Shown here one piece after another: positions 16,980 to 24,567 of a DNA stretch of 64,000 nt. A program made the translations under genes and the position numbers. Source of the stretch: CAWIMX01 sp963792785 (GTDB lineage: Bacteria; Acidobacteriota; Vicinamibacteria; Vicinamibacterales; CAVVIG01); assembly GCA_963792785.1 (NCBI GenBank), contig CAWBXO010000001.1, positions 930,001 through 994,000 of the forward strand, given 5' to 3'. Below the pieces are notes generated by a model, which was not told where the DNA came from, made no database searches, and saw nothing but the letters and a program-made list of their open reading frames with translations. How positions within the stretch are numbered: the stretch's first letter is position 1; each line of letters opens with the position of its first letter.

Positions 16980-17975
16980 TTGTACGAAATCTTCACCGCG
17001 TCGCGGACGCGGTCCATCGTGGCCTGCGCGACCACGCGGGCCCTCTTCGACCCCTCGAACAGCACGTCGCGTACGTAGCCCGGGCGCGCGAGCGCCGCGG
17101 CCCGCCGCTCGCGGATCGGCTCGAGGTAGGTGTTCAGCGCGTTGGCGAGCTTCGTCTTCACCTCGACGTCGCCGACCGCGCCGGCGCGATAGCGCGCCTT
17201 GAGGTCGTCCACCTCGGCGGTGTCCGGGTTGAAGGCGTCGTGGTAGGTGAACACGGGGTTGCCCTCGACGGTGCCCGGGATGTCCGCGCGCACGCGCTTG
17301 GGGTCCGTGTACATCTGCATCACTTTCTTCTTCACCGTCGCCGCATCGTCCGAGAGGTGAATCGTGTTGCCGATGCTCTTGCTCATCTTCTTGCCGCCGT
17401 CGAGGCCCGGCAGCCGCCCGAACCTGGTCAGGAGCGGCTGCGGCTCGACGAGCACGTCGCCGAAGAAGTTGTCGAACCGCCGCACCACCTCGCGCGCCAG
17501 CTCGAGGTGCGCGACCTGGTCCTCCCCCACCGGCACGAACTTCGCGTCGTAGATGGCGACGTCCGCCGTCTGCAGGAGCGGGTAGCCGAGGAACCCGATC
17601 GACGACAGGTCGCGATCCGAGAGCGTCTCCTGCTGCTCCTTGTACGTGGGGACGCGTTCGAGCCAGGGCACGGGCACGACCATCGACAGCAGCAGGTACA
17701 GCTCGGCGTGCTCGGGCACGAGCGACTGTACGAAGAAGGTGCTGCGCTCGGGATCGAGCCCGGCGCCGATCCAGTCGGCCACGTTCTCGTACGCGAACCC
17801 GACGACCCCGCCGGTGTTCGCATAGTCGCTCGTGAGCGCGTGCCAGTCGGCGACGAAGTAGAAGCAGTCGGTACTGGGCCTGGAGCGGCACCCAGTTGCC
17901 CAGGGCGCCCACGAGGTGCCCGAGGTGCAGCTGGCCCGTCGGCCGCATGCCCGAGACGACGCGCGCCTTGCTCAC
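16976..17975 (-). CDS. trpS: Tryptophanyl-tRNA synthetase, interrupted by a +1 frameshift
   Basis: This class I synthetase charges tRNA-Trp. The N-terminus (GTG at 17975, overlapping the M50 protease stop as GTGA) reads SKARVVSGMRPTGQLHLGHL, which includes the HIGH-equivalent HLGH. After about 33 codons, one extra base at 17870/17871 breaks the frame (CAGTACCGAC where CAGTACGAC is expected). The second frame resumes CFYFVADWHALTSDYAN and continues intact through DGGKKMSKSIGNTI (KMSKS loop) to a TGA at 16976. The span is exactly 1000 bp, one more than a multiple of three. Without the extra base the protein would be 332 residues, the normal length. trpS is essential and no second copy is seen, so a sequence error is the likeliest explanation. 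Confidence 0.9.
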
Positions 17976-18613
17976 TGCAGCCAACCGACCAGTCGGACGT
18001 ACGGCGGCAGCACCAGGTAGTCGAGGCCGCCGGTGAACATGAGCACGTAGAGCAGCATGAAGCCGTACGGGCGCAGTTGGTTGAACCAGCGCGCGGCCGG
18101 CACGGGCAGCAGGCCGCCCAGGACGTTCCCGCCGTCGAGCGGCGGAATGGGAATCATGTTGAAGACCGCGAGAAGCACGTTGATGCGCAGGCCCGCCGAG
18201 AGGAGCGTCGCGAGCGGCGCCGTGACGTTCGGCTCCCCGATCGTGACCGGCGACACCGGCAGCACGTGCATCAGCATCGCGGCGATCACCGCGAGCGCGA
18301 GGTTGCTCGCGGGACCGGCGGCCGCGACGAGCACGTAGCCGCGCCGGTGGTTGCGGAGCCGCGACACCATCACGGGCACCGGCTTCGCCCAGCCGATGAG
18401 CGGCAGGCCGCTCACGAGCGCCAGAATCGGGAACACGACCGTGCCGATGAGATCCGCGTGCACGATGGGGTTGAGCGACACGCGGCCGAGCAGGCGCGCC
18501 GTCGGGTCGCCGAGGCGATCGGCGACGTACGCGTGCGCCGACTCGTGCACCGTGAGCGAGAACAGCAGCACGATGAACGCGATCAGCAGCTGCGCGAAAT
18601 TGATGTCGAGCAA
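17972..18613 (-). CDS. Site-2 protease family (M50) membrane metalloprotease
   Basis: This 213-residue integral membrane zinc protease has the catalytic HExxH as HESAH in LFSLTVHESAHAYVADRLGD (residues ~20-40). A second metal-ligand motif NMIPIPPLDGGNVLGGLLP lies near the C-terminus. Several hydrophobic segments cover most of the protein. It belongs to the short S2P/Rv2869-unlike group with no PDZ domain, often found beside trpS and scpAB in many phyla. The start is probably TTG at 18613, because no in-frame ATG precedes the conserved helix. Its substrate is unknown. Confidence 0.92.
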   Translation of the reverse strand: MLDINFAQLLIAFIVLLFSLTVHESAHAYVADRLGDPTARLLGRVSLNPIVHADLIGTVVFPILALVSGLPLIGWAKPVPVMVSRLRNHRRGYVLVAAAGPASNLALAVIAAMLMHVLPVSPVTIGEPNVTAPLATLLSAGLRINVLLAVFNMIPIPPLDGGNVLGGLLPVPAARWFNQLRPYGFMLLYVLMFTGGLDYLVLPPYVRLVGWLQ

Positions 18614-18625
18614 GGAGCCATCAGG

Positions 18626-20473
18626 TTAAGGCCGCCCCGCGAAAAACGCAAGGACGGCATCGGCCACTTTCGGCCCGGCGACGGCGGCAAGATCCTCGCG
18701 GCTGGCGCGGCGGACGCCGGCGAGGCTGCCGAACGCGCGGAGGAGCGTGCGCCGGCGCCGCGGCCCCACGCCGGGCACCGCGTCGAGCTCCGAGCGGAGG
18801 TCGCGCATCGCGCGCGCGCGGCGGTGGAACGTCACCGCGAAGCGATGCGCCTCGTCGCGGATCCGCTGCAGCAGGAGCAGCGCGGGGTGATCGGTCGCGA
18901 GCGCGATCGGCTCGCGGCGGTCGCGCGTGTAGAGCACCTCGTCCTTCTTCGCGAGGCCGATCGCCACGAGGTTCGCCAGGCCCAGCGACGCGAGCGCGTC
19001 GTACGCCGCGCCGAGCTGCCCGGCCCCGCCGTCGATGAGGATCAGATCAGGGAACGGTCCGCCCTGCTCGAGGATCTTGCGGTAGCGCCGCTGGACGACC
19101 TCGTGCATCGCCGCAAAGTCGTTGTTGCGTGACAGCGTGTCGCCCGAACCCCGAACCCCGAACCCCGAACCGCCCCGAATGCGGTACTTCCGATACTCCC
19201 CCCGCCGCATGCGGCCGTCCTCGCAGACGACCATCGACGCCACCGTCTCGGAGCCCTGGATCGTGGAGATGTCGAAGCACTCGATCCGCCGCGGCAGGCG
19301 CGGCAGCGCGAGCACATCCTGCAGCGTCTCGAGCGCGTCGTACTGCGCGGCGACGAGCTGATTGAAGCGCGCGTCGTAGGCGAGCGCCGCGTTTCTCGCC
19401 GCCAGCTCAATGAGCCCGCGCTTCCCGCCGCGTTTCGGCGCCACCAGCCGCACGCGGCGGCCGCCCGCGCGCGACGCGAGCCAGGCTTCGAGCGCCTCGG
19501 GCTCCGGCGGCAGCACCGGCACGTGCACTTCCGGCGGCGGCTCCGCGACCTCGTAGAACTGCTGCACCGCGGCCTCGACGACGCCGGCGTCGGACAGGCC
19601 GGCGGCGGGCGCGTCGCTCCCGAGTTCGACGCGCTCCACGACGCGGCCGCGCCGCACCTGGAACACCTGCACGACGGCGCCGGCCGGCCCGAGCTTCAGG
19701 CCGAACACGTCGCGGTGGCCGAGCTCGGTCGTCGCCATCTTCTGCTGGCGATCGTGGAGCGCCTGCACGGTCCGGATCGCGTCGCGCAGCTGCGCCGCCT
19801 CCTCGAACCGCTCGGCGCCGGCCGCGTCGAGCATCCGGCCGTTCAGCGTCTTCAGCAGCTCGTCGTTCTTCCCTTCGAGGAAGAGCGCCGTGTGGCGCAC
19901 CGCCCGGCCGTACTCCTCGGCCGAGCAGATCGACTCGACGCAGGGCGCGATGCAGCGCTTGATGTCGTACTCGAGGCAGGGCCGATCGCGATGGCCGGTG
20001 ATCACTTCGTTGCAGGACCGGATCCCGAACAGCCGGTGCGTCAGGGCCATCGTCTTGCGGGCGAAGGTGGCGGGCAGGAACGGGCCCGCGTACGTGCTGC
20101 CGTCGCGCTCGACGCGGCGGGCGACAAGCACGCGCGGGAAGGCCTCGTTCGTGGTGAGCTGGAGGTACGGGTAGTTCTTGTCGTCGCGCAGGAGGATGTT
20201 GTATTTCGGCGCGCGCTGCTTGATCAGGTTGTTCTCGAGCGCGAGCGCTTCGACGACCGAGTCGGTGACGATCACCTCGAGCCGCGCGATCTCGTCGAGG
20301 AGCGCGTCGGTCTTCGGGTCCGATCCGTACGCGCCGAGGTAGTTGCGCACGCGGTCGCGCAGCGCCCGCGCCTTGCCCACGTAGATCGTCTCGCCGTCCG
20401 CGTTCAGGTACAGGTACACGCCGGGCTGCTCGGGCAGGCGGCCGATCTGCTCCTTGAGTTCGTGGATGGGCAT
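18626..20473 (-). CDS. uvrC: Excinuclease ABC subunit C
   Basis: UvrC makes both incisions around DNA damage recognised by UvrAB. The 615-residue protein has an N-terminal GIY-YIG domain (PGVYLYLNADGETIYVGKARALRDRVRNYL), a UvrB-binding region, the RNase H-like endonuclease domain (IECFDISTIQGSETVASMVVCEDG; LILIDGGAGQLGAAYDAL) and C-terminal tandem HhH motifs (DAVPGVGPRRRRTLLRAFG). The reading frame is intact, but between YRKYRIR and DFAAMHEVVQRRYRK it carries about ten extra residues (GGSGFGVRGSGDTL) encoded by a tandem repeat at 19143-19178. Whether this loop insertion is tolerated is not known. Confidence 0.95.
   Translation of the reverse strand: MPIHELKEQIGRLPEQPGVYLYLNADGETIYVGKARALRDRVRNYLGAYGSDPKTDALLDEIARLEVIVTDSVVEALALENNLIKQRAPKYNILLRDDKNYPYLQLTTNEAFPRVLVARRVERDGSTYAGPFLPATFARKTMALTHRLFGIRSCNEVITGHRDRPCLEYDIKRCIAPCVESICSAEEYGRAVRHTALFLEGKNDELLKTLNGRMLDAAGAERFEEAAQLRDAIRTVQALHDRQQKMATTELGHRDVFGLKLGPAGAVVQVFQVRRGRVVERVELGSDAPAAGLSDAGVVEAAVQQFYEVAEPPPEVHVPVLPPEPEALEAWLASRAGGRRVRLVAPKRGGKRGLIELAARNAALAYDARFNQLVAAQYDALETLQDVLALPRLPRRIECFDISTIQGSETVASMVVCEDGRMRRGEYRKYRIRGGSGFGVRGSGDTLSRNNDFAAMHEVVQRRYRKILEQGGPFPDLILIDGGAGQLGAAYDALASLGLANLVAIGLAKKDEVLYTRDRREPIALATDHPALLLLQRIRDEAHRFAVTFHRRARAMRDLRSELDAVPGVGPRRRRTLLRAFGSLAGVRRASREDLAAVAGPKVADAVLAFFAGRP
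19143..19178. repeat. Tandem CGAACCC repeat inside uvrC
   Basis: Four copies of a 7-bp word (CGAACCC on the plus strand) lie in frame inside uvrC. As 7 is not a multiple of 3, the copies are read in all three frames, giving Ser-Gly-Phe-Gly-Val-Arg-Gly-Ser. It resembles the words that build the intergenic arrays elsewhere in the window. Confidence 0.75.
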
Positions 20474-20491
20474 ACGCTACCATTGCGCGGT

Positions 20492-21325
20492 TTGAACGCC
20501 GCACCTGAACAGTCCAGTATACGTCCCCGCCCGCACGCCCGCCGGACCTTCACCGGCCTGATTGGCACGGCCTGCATGTTCCCGCTGCGCGCCATCATCG
20601 GCGCGTCGGTGGCGCTCCGGATCCATCCCAACATCCTGACCTTCATCGGCGTGGTGATCAACGTCGCGGCCGCGTGGGCGCTCGCCACCGCTGAGTTCCG
20701 CACCGCCGGCGTGATCATGATCGTCGCCAACATCTTCGATTTCATCGACGGCAAGGTGGCGCACGAGCTCCAGCTCCAGTCCGAGTTCGGCGCCTTCTGG
20801 GACTCCACGCTCGACCGCTTCTCGGACCTCGCGCTGGTGACCGGGCTGATCTACCTGTATTCGTCGCAAGGCCGCAGCGACTACGTCCTCATCGCCGCGC
20901 TGACGCTGATCTTCTCGATCATGACGAGCTACGCGCGCGCGCGCGCCGAGTCGCTCGTCGAGAAGTGCAAGGTCGGCTTCATGGAGCGCCCCGAGCGCAT
21001 CGTGCTCTTCATGATCGGGGCCTTTACCAACCGCATGGCGGCCGTGCTGTGGGTGATTCTGGTGCTGTCCGTGCTGGCGGTCGCCAACCGGATCTACTAC
21101 ACGTACCTGGCCCTGAACCACCGGCCGATGCCGTCGCGCGAGGGCGCCACGGGGATCTTCTGGCGGGCGTTCTTCTGGACCGACGAGCGGACGACGATCC
21201 CCTACGACCTGTGGGTGATCGCGATCCTCGCCTTCGTGTGGCTCGTGCCGCCCGACTGGCTCGGCGACCCCATGGCCCACGGCCCCGGCCTCATCGGCAT
21301 CCTGCGCAATCTACTGGCACGCTGA
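20492..21325 (+). CDS. CDP-alcohol phosphatidyltransferase family membrane protein
   Basis: This integral membrane enzyme family joins a CDP-activated lipid to an alcohol (inositol phosphate, glycerol phosphate, serine and so on). The motif D-G-x2-A-R-x8-G-x3-D-x3-D is present as DGKVAH followed eight residues later by GAFWDSTLD, with every Asp kept but the Arg replaced by His. There are about six hydrophobic segments. I chose the TTG at 20492 because the preceding bases contain a -10-like TACCAT (20478-20483) and conserved residues (RRTFTGLIGTACM) lie before the first ATG at 20576. The gene is divergent from uvrC. The actual alcohol substrate cannot be told. Confidence 0.85.
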   Translation: MNAAPEQSSIRPRPHARRTFTGLIGTACMFPLRAIIGASVALRIHPNILTFIGVVINVAAAWALATAEFRTAGVIMIVANIFDFIDGKVAHELQLQSEFGAFWDSTLDRFSDLALVTGLIYLYSSQGRSDYVLIAALTLIFSIMTSYARARAESLVEKCKVGFMERPERIVLFMIGAFTNRMAAVLWVILVLSVLAVANRIYYTYLALNHRPMPSREGATGIFWRAFFWTDERTTIPYDLWVIAILAFVWLVPPDWLGDPMAHGPGLIGILRNLLAR

Positions 21326-21346
21326 ATTCGGATTACAGAAAGACAG

Positions 21347-21416
21347 CCACGAAGGCACGAAGACACGAAGCAAGAACGTTAGTTTCTTCTTCTTCGTGAT
21401 CTTCGTGCCTTCGTGG
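21347..21416. repeat. Inverted array of CACGAAGG words between convergent genes
   Basis: The arms CCACGAAGGCACGAAG (21347-21362) and CTTCGTGCCTTCGTGG (21401-21416) are perfectly complementary over 16 bp, with a T/C-rich loop. It lies between the convergent phosphatidyltransferase and Ku genes and is a likely bidirectional terminator. A single-arm relative (CGTGCCTTCGCGCCTTCGTGG minus its last base) occurs at 4064-4083. Confidence 0.75.
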
Positions 21417-21447
21417 ATGCCTTTGAAGGCGGGATCGCAGCGTGATC

Positions 21448-22284
21448 CTACGCGCGCTTGCGCTGCTTCTTCCCGCGCGCGATCGGGATCATTTTGGCGG
21501 GGGCCTTCTTCTCGCGGCTCACCTGGTCGAGGCTGCGCTTGAGCGCCTCCATGAGGTTCGCCACCGGCGCCGGCGCCTCCTCGGGCGTCGCCACCACCTC
21601 CTCGCCGCTGATCTTGGCGTCGATAATCCGCTGCAGGCCCGCGCGGTACTCGTCGGTGTAGTCCTCGAGATTCAGCGGCGCCTCGAAGGTGTCGATCACC
21701 TGCTTGGCGAGCTTCAGCTCGCTGGCCTTCACCTCGGTCGGCACCGAGGCGAGCTCCTCGACGCTGTCGATGGCGCGGATCTCGGCGGCGTGGTGCAGCG
21801 TGTACATCACGATGCCCTTGCCCTGGGGCTTCACCGCGACCAGGTACTCCCGGCCGTAGAGCGCCAGCTTGCCGATGCCGACCTTGCCCTTCAGGCCTTC
21901 CCGCATCACCGCGTAGGCGCTCGACGCCATCCCGCCGTCCGGCGCGAGGTAGTACGCGCGGTCGACGTACATCGGATCGATCGCCGAGTCGTCCGTAAAT
22001 TGCACCAGATCGATGACACGCGTCGACGACGTCTTGACCCCGGCGAAGTCCTCGTCGGACAGCACCACGTAGCGGCCCTTCTCGAACTCGTACCCCTTCA
22101 CGATCTCGCTGTTCGCGACCTCGCGCTCGCAATGCGGGCACCACTTCTTCTGCTGAATGCGCGTCTGGCACTCCGCGTGAAGCTGGTTGAACGACAGCGT
22201 CGCGCTCGACTCGGTCGCCGGGAACACCTTGATCGGGATGTTCACCAGGCTGATCTTCAGGAAGCCTTTCCAGGTTGGTCTCAT
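21448..22284 (-). CDS. ku: Ku protein (non-homologous end joining)
   Basis: Bacterial Ku forms a homodimeric ring on DNA ends and recruits LigD. The protein shows the family start MRPTWKGFLKISLVNIPIKV, the zinc-like Cys pair region QKKWCPHCEREV and the core YYLAPDGGMASSAYAVMREGL. The Lys-rich C-terminal tail (AKMIPIARGKKQRKRA) is typical of the DNA-translocation extension. I chose the ATG at 22284 because Ku proteins begin at MRPTWKG; an ATG five codons upstream is less likely. No ligD gene is in the window, so the partner must be elsewhere. Confidence 0.95.
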   Translation of the reverse strand: MRPTWKGFLKISLVNIPIKVFPATESSATLSFNQLHAECQTRIQQKKWCPHCEREVANSEIVKGYEFEKGRYVVLSDEDFAGVKTSSTRVIDLVQFTDDSAIDPMYVDRAYYLAPDGGMASSAYAVMREGLKGKVGIGKLALYGREYLVAVKPQGKGIVMYTLHHAAEIRAIDSVEELASVPTEVKASELKLAKQVIDTFEAPLNLEDYTDEYRAGLQRIIDAKISGEEVVATPEEAPAPVANLMEALKRSLDQVSREKKAPAKMIPIARGKKQRKRA

Positions 22285-22286
22285 AG

Positions 22287-22750
22287 TCGCCAGTCTCAAG
22301 TCGTTAGTCGCAAGTCCGAGTCGTCAGTCGCAAGTCCGAGTCGTTAGTCGCAGGTCTGAGTCGTCAGTCGCAAGTCCGAGCCGTTAGTCGCAAGTCCGAG
22401 TCGTCGGTCGCAAGTCCGAGTCGTCGGTCGCCAGTCCGAGTCGTCGGTCGCCAGTCCGAGTCGTCAGTCGCAAGTCCGAGCCGTTAGTCGCAAGTCCGAG
22501 TCGTCGGTCGCCAGTCCGAGTCGCCAGTCCGCTGTGCAGAAGTATCGGCCAAAACCCGTCCCAGCCGAATGGACGCCTAAATAACAGTGCAACAACGACT
22601 TGCAGCTTGCGACTCTGACTAGCGACCGACGACTCTGACTAGCGACTAGCGACTGCCGACTTGCGACTAGCGACTGCCGACTTGCGACTAGCGACTCGGA
22701 CTTGCGACTAGCGACTCGGACTTGCGACTAGCGACTGCCGACTTGCGACT
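22287..22750. repeat. Large inverted array of AGTCGCAAGTC words
   Basis: From 22287 to 22530 the word AGTCGCAAGTCCGAGTCGTC recurs about a dozen times with variants. From 22606 to 22750 the complementary word (GCGACTTGCGACT type) recurs about eight times. The two arms are separated by ~75 bp of ordinary sequence. There is no coding sequence here. It fills the space between the Ku start and the stop of the next gene, so it is at that gene's 3' end. A related array with the same core word lies at 27121-27344. Confidence 0.8.
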
Positions 22751-22751
22751 A

Positions 22752-23312
22752 CTAGACGTCCATCCGTTCGTCATGCTCCAGCAGTTCCAGGCCGGTGCCG
22801 GAGAACTGGATGGCGTGGGCGGCGATCTTGTCCCGCAGCACGCGCCGGGCGGCGCCGTACTTGTCGCCGGGCACGATGAGGCGCCGCGCCAGGTTCTTCA
22901 GCCGCGAGATCACGATGAGCGTCGCCTGCTGGTGCCCTTCCCGCCACGTCACACCGCCCACTTCCTCGTACGGGACGAACGCCGAATCGGCCCAGATGCC
23001 GTCCTCGTAGAAGCCGCGCCCGATGCGGTGGGAGAGCGGCATCATGTACGCGTAGTAGATGCACATCATCGACTCGCCGAAGACCTGCCGGTGGAGATAC
23101 GCGAATTTGTAGTACGCGAGGAACCCCAGCGCCGCGCCCATGACGAGCTGCATCGTGAAGTACGGGGGCTTCGCGCCCGGCCAGGTGAGCACGGCCTTCA
23201 GCCGCCGCCGGCGGTAGCGCTGGTACTCGAGCCACAGCCGCACGTTGACGACGAGAAACCCGGCGCCGAGCAGGAGCAGGATACCGGTCAGGAAGGGCTG
23301 CAGATCAGCCAC
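22752..23312 (-). CDS. Hypothetical membrane protein (possibly DUF5673-like)
   Basis: This 186-residue protein has a hydrophobic N-terminal segment (FLTGILLLLGAGFLVVNVRLWL) and a second one (FTMQLVMGAALGFLAYYKF), then a soluble C-terminal half. Residues such as GRGFYEDGIWADSAFVPYEE and VTWREGHQQATLIVISR resemble small bacterial membrane proteins with a PH-like cytosolic domain. I am not certain of the family. The stop is 2 bp from the large repeat array. It follows tdk by 9 bp, so efp-tdk and this gene are probably co-transcribed. Function is unknown. Confidence 0.75.
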   Translation of the reverse strand: MADLQPFLTGILLLLGAGFLVVNVRLWLEYQRYRRRRLKAVLTWPGAKPPYFTMQLVMGAALGFLAYYKFAYLHRQVFGESMMCIYYAYMMPLSHRIGRGFYEDGIWADSAFVPYEEVGGVTWREGHQQATLIVISRLKNLARRLIVPGDKYGAARRVLRDKIAAHAIQFSGTGLELLEHDERMDV

Positions 23313-23321
23313 GACGGAATT

Positions 23322-23909
23322 CTACCTAAGACTTGGGGGGCCGGCGAGGTTGGGATCGAAACAATGGCGGCAGCGCGCCTCGTAGACGCCCGACGCGCCC
23401 ACGAGCACGCGGTCGCCGCTCACCACGAGGCGCTGCGTGTGATTCGCGGGGTTTCCGCACACCATGCAGATGGCGCGCGTCTTGGTGATGAACTCGGCCA
23501 CGGCCAGCAGCTGCGGCATCGGCTCGAAGGGGCGGCCGAGGTAGTCCTGGTCGAGGCCGGCCACGATCACCCGCTGGCCGCGCCCGGCGAGCATCGTGCA
23601 CGCCGCCGTGAGGCCCGCGTCGAAGAACTGCCCCTCGTCGATGCCGACCACGTCGGAGGCGGGGTCCACCGCCGCGAGCAGCTGGGCCGAGGTCTCGACG
23701 GCCTCCGAGGGAATCCGCATCTCGCTGTGCGAGACGATGTGGTCGCCGCTGTAGCGGTCGTCGAGGCGCGGCTTGAAAATCTGGACCTTCTGGCGCGCGA
23801 TCTGCGCACGGCGCAGGCGGCGAATGAGCTCCTCGCTCTTGCCGCTGAACATGCTGCCGGCAATCACTTCGATCCAGCCGTGCGACGGCGACTTCTGCAG
23901 GACGTCCAC
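23322..23909 (-). CDS. tdk: Thymidine kinase
   Basis: This 195-residue type II thymidine kinase salvages thymidine to dTMP. The P-loop is GSMFSGKSEELIRRLRRAQ near residue 18. DDRYSGDHIVSHSEMRIPSEAV belongs to the nucleotide-binding core. The catalytic Glu lies in VVGIDEGQFFD, and the lasso/zinc region has the pairs CMVCG and CRHC. The start is a GTG at 23909 directly after the efp stop (TAA-GTG), indicating an efp-tdk operon. Confidence 0.95.
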   Translation of the reverse strand: MDVLQKSPSHGWIEVIAGSMFSGKSEELIRRLRRAQIARQKVQIFKPRLDDRYSGDHIVSHSEMRIPSEAVETSAQLLAAVDPASDVVGIDEGQFFDAGLTAACTMLAGRGQRVIVAGLDQDYLGRPFEPMPQLLAVAEFITKTRAICMVCGNPANHTQRLVVSGDRVLVGASGVYEARCRHCFDPNLAGPPSLR

Positions 23910-24464
23910 TTAGGCCCGGCTCTGGTACTCGCCCGTCTCGGTGCTCACGCGCACCCGGTCGCCCTCGTTGACGAACGGCGGCACCTGCACGACGAGGCCC
24001 GTCTCGAGCGTCGCGGGCTTGACCTGCGCGCTCGCCGTCGCGCGGTTGATGCCGGGCACGGTTTCCTTCACCAGGAGGTCGACGCTCGGCGGCAGCTCGA
24101 TGCCGACGGGCTCGGTCTCGTAGAACTCCACCTTAATCACCGCGTCGGGGATGATGTAGTTCACCGAGTCGCCGAGCGCTTCCGCCGAGATGTGCACCTG
24201 CTCGAACGTCGTCGTGTCCATGAAGTAGTACATGTCGCCGTCGTTGTAGAGGTACTGCATCTCGCGCTCGTCGAGGGTCGCGCGGTCGAGGTCATCTTCC
24301 GCGCGGAACTTCTGATCCGAGAGCGACAGGCTGCGGATGTTGCGCATGCGCGCCTGGATGAACCCGCGCTTGTTGCCCGGCGTCAGGTGGTTCACCTCGA
24401 GGATGCGGAACAGGTCGTCGCCGATCCGGATCAGGTTGCCCTTGCGCAGTCGGGTCGCTTGCAT
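23910..24464 (-). CDS. efp: Translation elongation factor P
   Basis: EF-P relieves ribosome stalling at polyproline. The 184-residue protein has the three beta-barrel domains, with VNHLTPGNKRGFIQARMRNI at the tip of domain I and SVDLLVKETVPGI and LETGLVVQVPPFVNEGDRVRV in the C-terminal domains. At the loop tip, direct alignment to the E. coli PGKGQAF places Asn31 where the beta-lysylated Lys34 sits, with a Lys one residue later. No EF-P-modifying enzyme gene (epmA, epmB or earP) is seen nearby. The ATG at 24464 follows a divergent promoter region shared with the protease gene. Confidence 0.94.
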   Translation of the reverse strand: MQATRLRKGNLIRIGDDLFRILEVNHLTPGNKRGFIQARMRNIRSLSLSDQKFRAEDDLDRATLDEREMQYLYNDGDMYYFMDTTTFEQVHISAEALGDSVNYIIPDAVIKVEFYETEPVGIELPPSVDLLVKETVPGINRATASAQVKPATLETGLVVQVPPFVNEGDRVRVSTETGEYQSRA

Positions 24465-24502
24465 ATGTCTCTGGAGCCCTTTGAATGCGGACGAAAGACG
24501 GG

Positions 24503-24546
24503 GATCGTAGCACGAGCCCGAGGGCCCGGCCAACCGTGCTACGATC
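24503..24546. promoter_or_regulatory. Mirror-image divergent promoter (inverted TACGAT boxes)
   Basis: The arms GATCGTAGCACG (24503-24514) and CGTGCTACGATC (24535-24546) are perfect inverted repeats around a 20-nt centre. Each arm contains TACGAT reading outward, one toward efp and one toward the DegP-like gene. The element could serve both as two -10 boxes and as a dyad operator. Confidence 0.5.
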
Positions 24547-24567
24547 GTCGCGACTCGGTTCTCCTCG

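Noticed and set aside
17860..17880. Programmed ribosomal frameshift in trpS
   Set aside because: No slippery sequence or downstream structure is evident, and trpS is not known to use frameshifting.
17240..19132. Long plus-strand open frame opposite trpS, the M50 protease and uvrC
   Set aside because: Same reason; composition is that of a shadow frame.
22287..22530. Possible CRISPR array from regular repeats
   Set aside because: Repeats are contiguous and variable, there are no unique spacers of constant length, and no cas genes are present. The complementary arm also argues for an inverted repeat array.
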